A stretch of DNA of 5,317 bases from an uncultured Asticcacaulis sp. (GTDB lineage Bacteria > Pseudomonadota > Alphaproteobacteria > Caulobacterales > Caulobacteraceae), in assembly GCA_946480525.1 (NCBI GenBank), contig CAMLLA010000291.1, positions 1 through 5,317 of the forward strand, given 5' to 3'. Positions 1-4,608 of the stretch are shown piece after piece. The notes below the pieces were generated by a model. That model saw only the letters and a program-made list of their open reading frames with translations. It had not been told where the DNA came from and made no database searches. The position numbers were made by a program, and so were the translations under genes. Positions within the stretch are counted from its first letter, which is position 1, and every line of letters starts with the position of its first letter.

Positions 1-645
1 GTCTTCGCGCCAGCCGACGATCAGGGCCTGAAGCGCTCGACCGCCGCCGAGCGTTCGACGATCGCCGAGCTGTGGCTGACCCGCAGCTGGCCGATCTACC
101 AGGCCTGGTCGATGTCGAGTGACGCCAACTGGAAGGCCACGGGCCTGCCGGTCGCCGACAACGACTTTGCCCGCTCGGCCGTCGTCGATGCCACGCGCTC
201 TTACGTTTCGCAAATGTCGACGCTTCTTTCGGCGAACAATGTCCGCGTCTCCTATCCGCTGGTCATCTGGCGCGACCAGAACAATATGCTGAAGGTCTGT
301 GCCTGCGGCAACGAAAAAGCCTATCATTTCATCCGCGAAGACCTGAGCGTGCCGAACACGATCTCCGGCCGCGAAGGCCCGATGTTGGCCATCCCGGAAA
401 ACGTGCTGTCGGCTTTTGGCGCGGGTTCGTCCAGTGCGTCCAGCGCCTCCAAATATGCCCCCCTGCCCGCGGTAGATCCCATCGTTCCGGCGCCGAAACC
501 CGCGCCCGCCGCAAAGCCCGCGCCGGCTCCGGTACCAGCCGCAACTCAGGCGAAGCCGGCAGCCACGGCCGTCCAGGTCAAGAAGACCGAGACAAAGACG
601 ACCACCCAGACCCGTTATCCAACCGATTTCGGTCCGGACAGCTGA
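1..645 (+). CDS. Unrecognised protein, 3' part only, Pro/Ala/Lys-rich C-terminus
   Basis: The frame is open from the first base to the TGA at 643-645, giving 214 residues. An ATG at 112 exists, but the frame upstream of it is open, has the same codon style and lacks a clear ribosome binding site before that ATG, so the gene most likely starts left of the window. I do not recognise the family. A soluble-looking part (about residues 1-145) includes a Trp-rich stretch near residues 25-37 (LWLTRSWPIYQAW) and a CxC pair at residues 100 and 102 (VCACGNE). After a Ser-rich hinge (SSSASSAS) comes a low-complexity tail at about residues 155-190 with repeated KPAP/APAP units, then a Lys/Thr-rich end (KKTETKTTTQT) finishing FGPDS. 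No membrane span is visible in this part; a signal peptide could lie upstream. The Pro/Ala tail suggests an extended linker, as in envelope or scaffold proteins, but that is a guess. The gene converges on rplS. The coding call is firm; no function is assigned. Confidence 0.8.
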   Translation, partial: VFAPADDQGLKRSTAAERSTIAELWLTRSWPIYQAWSMSSDANWKATGLPVADNDFARSAVVDATRSYVSQMSTLLSANNVRVSYPLVIWRDQNNMLKVCACGNEKAYHFIREDLSVPNTISGREGPMLAIPENVLSAFGAGSSSASSASKYAPLPAVDPIVPAPKPAPAAKPAPAPVPAATQAKPAATAVQVKKTETKTTTQTRYPTDFGPDS

Positions 646-671
646 GTTTCGCGCATTCATTCAAACAAACA

Positions 672-703
672 AAAACCCCGCCGGAGCGATCCGGCGGGGT
701 TTT
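672..703. terminator. Bidirectional intrinsic terminator between convergent genes
   Basis: A perfect 10-bp GC-rich stem (CCCCGCCGGA at 676-685 with TCCGGCGGGG at 690-699) closes a four-base GCGA loop, a GNRA-type tetraloop on the plus-strand RNA. It is flanked by A4 (672-675) and T4 (700-703), which extend the pairing. Read on the plus strand it lies 26 bases after the stop of the left gene and is followed by TTTTCTAATT. Read on the minus strand it lies 23 bases after the rplS stop and is followed by TTTTTGTTTGTTTGA, the better U-tract. It should end both convergent transcripts, and it is the only clear terminator in the window. Confidence 0.93.
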
Positions 704-726
704 CTAATTCGCTTGTCGCTTCAGTC

Positions 727-1173
727 TTACGACTCGGCGGCGTCGGCATTGCCCGAAGAGGCGGCCGAAGCCATGGCGGCGCGCAGTTCGTCGCCTTTCG
801 AACCGCGGGTCGAGTTCATCGAGCGCTCGACGATACGAGCCGACTTACCACGACGGTCACGCAGGTAGTACAGCTTGGCGCGACGGACGACGCCGCGGCG
901 CTTGACTTCGATCGACTCGATCATCGGCGAGACGAGCGGGAACTTGCGCTCGACGCCTTCGCCGAAGCTGATCTTGCGGACCGTGAAGGTTTCATTGATG
1001 CCGGTGCCGGCGCGGGCGATGCAGACGCCTTCGAAGGCCTGGACGCGCTCGCGCTCGCCTTCCTTGATCTTGACGTTGACGCGCAGGGTGTCGCCGGGCT
1101 GGAATGCCGGAAGCGTCTTGCCAGCCTTCAGCTTGGCGACTTCTTCGGCTTCGATCTGCTGGAGCAGGTTCAT
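727..1173 (-). CDS. rplS: 50S ribosomal protein L19
   Basis: L19 binds 23S rRNA in the large subunit near the interface with 30S. The 148-residue product carries the family signature: an N-terminal [11 protein letters not shown] helix, [40 protein letters not shown], and the diagnostic [17 protein letters not shown] followed by [20 protein letters not shown]. The start at 1173 is chosen because AAGGAG lies 6 bases upstream and because L19 proteins usually begin MN-L-Q-E. An in-frame ATG at 1203 would add 10 residues but has no ribosome binding site. The protein is longer than the roughly 115 residues typical of enterobacterial L19. The extra length is an Ala/Ser-rich C-terminal tail (about residues 128-148, ending ADAAES), the kind of extension seen in alphaproteobacteria and probably flexible. 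The gene lies 48 bases downstream of trmD on the same strand and ends in the terminator at 672-703, so co-transcription with trmD is likely. Confidence 0.98.
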   Translation of the reverse strand: MNLLQQIEAEEVAKLKAGKTLPAFQPGDTLRVNVKIKEGERERVQAFEGVCIARAGTGINETFTVRKISFGEGVERKFPLVSPMIESIEVKRRGVVRRAKLYYLRDRRGKSARIVERSMNSTRGSKGDELRAAMASAASSGNADAAES

Positions 1174-1179
1174 GTTAAA

Positions 1180-1185
1180 CTCCTT
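1180..1185 (-). promoter_or_regulatory. Shine-Dalgarno site of rplS
   Basis: The minus strand reads AAGGAG, then the 6-base spacer TTTAAC, then ATG at 1173. This is the strongest ribosome binding site in the window, fits a highly translated ribosomal protein, and decides the start against the upstream in-frame ATG at 1203. Confidence 0.85.
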
Positions 1186-1221
1186 CAATTGTCGTCGTGC
1201 CATTTGACACGCAGTTGAGGC

Positions 1222-1938
1222 TTAAGTGCCTTTTGCCTGTGATTTGGAAAGATAAGCCGCCCAGAGATCCGGACGCCGCTCCTTCGTGGTTGCCTCTCTT
1301 TGTTCCTGCTTCCACTTGGCCATCTTCTTGTGATCGCCAGACAGAAGCACTTCGGGGATGTCGAGGCCTTCGAACGAACGGGGCCGCGTATATTGCGGCT
1401 GTTCGAGAAGTCCATCCTCGAAGCTTTCATTATCGAGACTGGCCGCCGCGCCGAGAACCCCCGGAATAAGCCGCAACGTCGCCTCAATCGTCACCATCGC
1501 CGCCGCTTCTCCGCCCGCAAGGACGGCGTCGCCGACGCTGATTTCCTCAAACCCGCGTGCGTCAAGCACACGCTGATCCACCCCTTCGAACCGGCCGCAC
1601 AGGACGATCAGTCCAGGTGCAGTGGCCCATTCCTTGACTTTCGCCTGGGTCAGGGGCCGACCCCGGGCGGACATGTACACCTTAGGGCGGTCAGAAATCT
1701 CAATCGAATCAAGCGCTTTGGCGATAACATCCGCCTTCAGAACCTGACCCGGCCCGCCGCCTGCGGGGGTGTCGTCAAGAAAGCCGCGCTTATCGCTCGA
1801 AAAGTTGCGAATGTCCAGTGTTTCCAAGGACCAGAGGTTAGATTCTTTCCACGAAGTCCCGATCAGCGAGACGCCGAGCGGGCCGGGAAAGGCCTCAGGG
1901 AACATGGTCAGGACGGTGACGTTGTAAGGCGCGGACAT
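1222..1938 (-). CDS. trmD: tRNA (guanine-N1-)-methyltransferase TrmD
   Basis: TrmD transfers a methyl group from S-adenosylmethionine to N1 of G37, next to the anticodon of tRNAs that read CNN codons, and so prevents +1 frameshifting. It is a cytoplasmic SPOUT-fold dimer with a trefoil knot. The 238-residue product has the family motifs in order: LTMFPEAF (10-17), DDTPAGGGPGQ (55-65), MSARGRPLTQ (89-98), LCGRFEGVDQRV (113-124), EEISVGDAVLAGGE (131-144) of the knot, RLIPGVLG (156-163), ESFEDGLLEQPQYTRP (171-186) and LLSGDH (198-203). Glu118 matches E. coli Glu116 and Arg156 matches Arg154. Three conserved positions differ from E. coli: Gln65 for Met in GGGPGM, Ala91 for Pro in LSPQGR, and Glu171 where E. 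coli has the catalytic Asp169. The start at 1938 gives the usual N-terminus just before the first strand; the ribosome binding site is weak (AAGG 11 bases upstream). rplS follows 48 bases downstream. The gene upstream is a TonB-dependent receptor rather than rimM. Confidence 0.97.
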   Translation of the reverse strand: MSAPYNVTVLTMFPEAFPGPLGVSLIGTSWKESNLWSLETLDIRNFSSDKRGFLDDTPAGGGPGQVLKADVIAKALDSIEISDRPKVYMSARGRPLTQAKVKEWATAPGLIVLCGRFEGVDQRVLDARGFEEISVGDAVLAGGEAAAMVTIEATLRLIPGVLGAAASLDNESFEDGLLEQPQYTRPRSFEGLDIPEVLLSGDHKKMAKWKQEQREATTKERRPDLWAAYLSKSQAKGT

Positions 1939-1974
1939 GATGGCGCGCGCCTTAGCACACTCAGGCCCAAACGC

Positions 1975-2001
1975 AAATCAGCGTTTCAATCGCAATGTCA
2001 A
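1975..2001 (-). promoter_or_regulatory. Candidate promoter for trmD-rplS inside the receptor gene's 3' end
   Basis: On the minus strand a perfect TTGACA at 2001-1996 is followed, after TTGACAT and a 12-base spacer, by GCTGATTT at 1982-1975. This resembles the Caulobacter housekeeping pattern TTGAC(G/S), 10-14 bases, GCTAnAwC, with a G at the fourth position and a T at the last as clear misfits. No good E. coli-type -10 occurs at 16-18 bases. Transcription would start roughly 25-35 bases before the trmD ATG. The -35 lies in receptor codons (Leu-Thr) and the -10-like box covers the receptor TGA. This is inference from the motif and its position only. Confidence 0.4.
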
Positions 2002-4302
2002 GCCATAGGTTCGCGGCTGACCCATGAAGGCATCGAACGTGCCCGCCTGGAACGGCGCCGAGAAGACGACCTGGTAATAGTCGACATCGGTCAGGTTGCG
2101 GCCCCACAGGTCCAGCGCCCAGCGGCCGTCCGGCGCGCCGAACGACACCTGGCCGTCATAAAGCGTATAGGCCTTTTGCACCTTGATCGGATTGAGGTCC
2201 GAACCGGTATTGTAATCGCTGTTGTATTTGCCGTTCAGCGTGGCGGTCCACAGGAGGCCAGCGACCTCGCCCGTATAGTCGATGCCGTAGGCCGCCGACC
2301 ATTCGGGCGCGAACGACGCCGTGCCATTCGGCACCAGGGCCAGACCCGGGATCGCTTCGGGGCCGAACTTCGCTTCGTTGTAGACCGCGCCGGCGCGCAA
2401 CGACACCGGACCGACATGATACTGGCTTTCCAGCTCCACACCCTTGGAGCGCAGATGCGGCACGGAGTTGACGACGAAGTTGGTGCCCAGGAAGGTGTTG
2501 AGCTGGAAGTTGCGGAAATGGGTATCGAACGCCGCCACATCGAAGATCAGGCGGTTGGCGAGGAAACGGCCCTTCATGCCGATCTCGTAAGACTGCGAGG
2601 TTTCAGCCTTGAACGCGGTGTCGGGATCGATGCTCAGGTCGGGCTTCTGCTCGCGGTCGAGGTTGAAGCCCGCGCCCTTCCAGCCTTGCGACAGCGAAGC
2701 ATAGGTCATGACGGCCGGCGTCGCCTGCCACTTGACCCGCAGCGAGCCGGTGCCGGCGTCTTCGCCATTGATCTGAGCCAGACGGAAAGAGGTAAAAGCC
2801 GGATTGGCCCAGGGCTGACAGATGGTGCCCTTCGACGCAGTGGCCAGACGGCAGGCAATGCCGCCGTCGGTCGTCGTATAACTGCTGCTCAAACGCTTGG
2901 TTTGGCGGTTGAGGCGGGCGCCGGCCTGGACCGACAGGGTGTCGCTGAGGTCCCATTCGGCGTGACCGAAGACGGCGAAGTTGCGCTCGGTCTGCTGATG
3001 GACGTCGCGGGCGCCCTGGCCCTGGGCGAAGGATTGTCCGACCGGGCGGCCGGTCAGGGTTGAGACGCGATTGGCGTCGGCGCCGGCCGACAGCAAGAGA
3101 CCGATATAGGCTTCGTAGTCGGCGCCATAAAGCGTCTGGTCGTGGCGGGTCAGTTCTTCCTGATCGAGGAAGACGCCCAGCATCCAGTCGACCTTACCCG
3201 TGGTGCCGTTCAGGCGGACTTCCTGCGAGATCGTGTCGAAGCGGTTGCCGAAGCTGCCGTCCGGATCGCGGTAATAGATGTCGGCCGACGAGAAATCGGC
3301 ATCGTATCCGTTCACATGATCCCAATGACGGATCGCCGTCACCGAGGTCAGCTGGATGGTGTCCGTGACCTTCAGATCGATCTGCGCCGACAGGCCAGCA
3401 TCGGTGATTTCCTGATCCGTCGGACGGTTCGACCAGGCGCGGCGGGCATGGATATCCGCCGTCGCCGCCGTACCTTCGTCCGTCGCCAGGCTGTCGACAT
3501 AGGCGCGCGTGCCGCCAACCGCCACGGCCGTGCCAGTGCAGCAGACCTCGTCACGCTTCGTGTAATCGGCGATCAGGCGGACGCGCATGGAACCGTTCGG
3601 CACGTAGAGCAGCTGACCGCGCGCCGACCAGTAGTTCTGGTCGCCGTCATCGGTGCGCGTGCGCGGGCCTTCGCCGACCGAGACCTTGTACTGGCCATCG
3701 CGCTGACGCTTGACCAGGCTGAGCGACCCAGCCCAGTGCTCGCTCAAAGCGCCCGTGGCGTAGGCGGAAACACCATGGGCATTCATATTGCCGAGGGTCA
3801 GGTCCAGCGTTTGGGACTTTGTGAACGACGGCAGCTTCGACACGACCTGGATAACGCCGGCGGAAGCGCCCTTGCCATAGACGTCCGACTGGGGACCTTT
3901 GAGGATTTCGATGCGGTCGATCGGCCCCAGGTCACTCATGGCGGTGGCGGTACGGACGCGGGTGACGCCGTCGATGACGACGCCCACCGACGATTCCAGG
4001 CCCGGATTGTCACCCACCGTGCCGACGCCGCGCAGGCGCGCTGTCGTCTGTGCCTCATTTGCTGTCGAGGTGATCAGCAGGGACGGCGTCAGTGTCTGGA
4101 GGTCCTTCAGGTCGTGAGCATAGACCTTGTCCATCGCGTCGCCCGTCACAACCGCCACCGACAAGGGTGTGCGGCTCAGGCGTTCGGGCTTTTTCTGTGC
4201 CGTGACGATGACTTCGCCGGATGACTCTTGAGCCAGAACAGGTGTGACAACGAACAGGCTGCAAAGTGCGGATGCGGCCAGAAGACGCGATGATAACGAC
4301 AT
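1978..4302 (-). CDS. TonB-dependent outer-membrane receptor
   Basis: This is a 774-residue outer-membrane beta-barrel transporter that would take up a scarce ligand (siderophore, cofactor or carbohydrate) using energy from TonB-ExbBD. Residues 1-24 form a signal peptide (hydrophobic core LLAASALCSLFVV, cleavage after VLA). A TonB-box-like EVIVTA (30-35) follows almost at once, so there is no N-terminal signalling domain of the FecA type. The plug spans about residues 42-157, with RLRGVGTVGDNPG, VGVVIDGV, IDRIEILKGPQSDVYGKGASAG and VIQVVSKLP. The rest (about 165-774) is the barrel, including FGHAEWDLSDTLSVQAGAR, MTYASLSQGWKGAGFNLD, YEIGMKGRF and LWGRNLTDVDYYQ near the end. Four Cys occur in the mature protein (254, 255, 484, 495). 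The last strand TYGLTLRLKR lacks the usual terminal aromatic residue. The start at 4302 begins the signal peptide; an extension to a TTG at 4374 would put 24 basic residues before it. A weak GGGA lies 7 bases upstream. The ligand cannot be told from sequence. trmD follows after 39 bases with no terminator between. Confidence 0.95.
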   Translation of the reverse strand: MSLSSRLLAASALCSLFVVTPVLAQESSGEVIVTAQKKPERLSRTPLSVAVVTGDAMDKVYAHDLKDLQTLTPSLLITSTANEAQTTARLRGVGTVGDNPGLESSVGVVIDGVTRVRTATAMSDLGPIDRIEILKGPQSDVYGKGASAGVIQVVSKLPSFTKSQTLDLTLGNMNAHGVSAYATGALSEHWAGSLSLVKRQRDGQYKVSVGEGPRTRTDDGDQNYWSARGQLLYVPNGSMRVRLIADYTKRDEVCCTGTAVAVGGTRAYVDSLATDEGTAATADIHARRAWSNRPTDQEITDAGLSAQIDLKVTDTIQLTSVTAIRHWDHVNGYDADFSSADIYYRDPDGSFGNRFDTISQEVRLNGTTGKVDWMLGVFLDQEELTRHDQTLYGADYEAYIGLLLSAGADANRVSTLTGRPVGQSFAQGQGARDVHQQTERNFAVFGHAEWDLSDTLSVQAGARLNRQTKRLSSSYTTTDGGIACRLATASKGTICQPWANPAFTSFRLAQINGEDAGTGSLRVKWQATPAVMTYASLSQGWKGAGFNLDREQKPDLSIDPDTAFKAETSQSYEIGMKGRFLANRLIFDVAAFDTHFRNFQLNTFLGTNFVVNSVPHLRSKGVELESQYHVGPVSLRAGAVYNEAKFGPEAIPGLALVPNGTASFAPEWSAAYGIDYTGEVAGLLWTATLNGKYNSDYNTGSDLNPIKVQKAYTLYDGQVSFGAPDGRWALDLWGRNLTDVDYYQVVFSAPFQAGTFDAFMGQPRTYGLTLRLKR

Positions 4303-4377
4303 GAAGTTTTCCCGGTGACGACCCTTTGTGCGGGTCTTGCCCGGCGCGATAATCGCTTTGATCCGCCTGCGCAAGCG

Positions 4378-4406
4378 CTTATAACCGTCCTCGCGAAGAA
4401 AGTTGA
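4378..4406 (-). promoter_or_regulatory. Candidate promoter of the TonB-dependent receptor gene
   Basis: On the minus strand TATAAG (4383-4378) matches five of six bases of the consensus -10. With a 17-base spacer the -35 position holds TCAACT (4406-4401), which matches only three of six. Weak -35 boxes are common at regulated promoters. Transcription would begin near 4371, giving a leader of about 70 bases. The -35 end touches the palindrome at 4406-4429, a position suited to control by a bound regulator. Confidence 0.35.
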
Positions 4407-4429
4407 CCTTAGGTAAATTAACTAAAGGT
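4406..4429. promoter_or_regulatory. 24-bp imperfect palindrome, possible operator
   Basis: Positions 4406-4417 (ACCTTAGGTAAA) and the reverse complement of 4418-4429 (ACCTTTAGTTAA) agree at 9 of 12 positions, so 18 of 24 bases lie in symmetric pairs around a TTAA-like centre. The outer ACCTT/AAGGT arms are perfect. A smaller perfect dyad ACCT-T-AGGT sits at 4406-4414. The element is A+T-rich inside GC-rich DNA and lies between two divergent promoters. The binding protein is unknown; I do not recognise it as a Fur box. Confidence 0.4.
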
Positions 4430-4455
4430 ACTCACGAACCGCCCGCCTCCGGTCT

Positions 4456-4483
4456 TTGCCTTCCGGCCGCAACCTGCTATAGA
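4456..4483 (+). promoter_or_regulatory. Candidate promoter of the ankyrin-repeat gene
   Basis: TTGCCT (4456-4461) and TATAGA (4478-4483) are separated by 16 bases. Read in the Caulobacter style, TTGCCTT, 13 bases, GCTATAGA also fits the GCTAnAwC -10 well apart from the last base. Transcription would start near 4490, leaving a leader of about 120 bases before the ATG at 4609. This is motif evidence only. Confidence 0.45.
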
Positions 4484-4608
4484 TGATCGTGCGCACAAGG
4501 GCGCAGCCGGTCCGCGGGCAGGGAATTTCCCACCTTTCTCTCGTTTCTTACGAACAGCTTCCAGCCCTCTTTCGCGGACATTCCGGGCGTACGGATAAGG
4601 CGTTCGTC

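Larger units (their letters stand above)
4303..4608. other. Divergent intergenic region between receptor and ankyrin genes
   Basis: These 306 bases hold no convincing gene. On the receptor side are a 5-bp-arm hairpin GACCC/GGGTC with a 7-base loop (4320-4336), the 11-bp palindrome GCGATAATCGC (4346-4356) and the 8-bp palindrome AAGCGCTT (4373-4380), all in the probable receptor leader or next to its promoter. The middle (about 4400-4430) is markedly A+T-rich and carries the 24-bp dyad listed separately. On the ankyrin side are a promoter-like pair (4456-4483) and a leader of roughly 120 bases. That leader contains GGGAATTTCCC (4521-4531) and a long-range complementarity between CCGGTCCGCG (4507-4516) and CGCGGA...CCGG (4573-4586). 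It ends in AAGG (4597-4600), 8 bases before the ankyrin ATG. No tRNA or clear terminator was found. Confidence 0.7.

Noticed and set aside
112..645. ATG at 112 as the true start of the left-edge gene
   Set aside because: The same frame is open from base 1 with protein-like composition and no good ribosome binding site precedes 112, so the gene probably enters from outside the window.
1939..1977. Terminator between the receptor gene and trmD
   Set aside because: The gap contains the GC palindrome GGCGCGCGCC but no stem-loop followed by a T-run on the minus strand.
1300..3063. A 587-codon open frame on the plus strand opposite trmD and the receptor gene
   Set aside because: It lies antisense to two firmly identified genes, is rich in Arg, His and Ala in the manner of GC-rich shadow frames, resembles no family and has no plausible ribosome binding site.
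3142..4224. A 360-codon open frame on the plus strand opposite the receptor gene
   Set aside because: It is a mirror frame of the receptor coding sequence with Arg/Asp-rich composition and no domain; stop codons are rare in such frames at this GC content.
4303..4374. Upstream extension of the receptor to a TTG at 4374
   Set aside because: It would place 24 basic residues before a clean signal peptide, and the ATG at 4302 starts exactly at that signal peptide.
4521..4531. GGGAATTTCCC as a specific protein-binding site
   Set aside because: A lone 5-bp-arm palindrome in a leader region is weak evidence, and its resemblance to a eukaryotic factor site is irrelevant in bacteria; it is kept only as part of the leader description.
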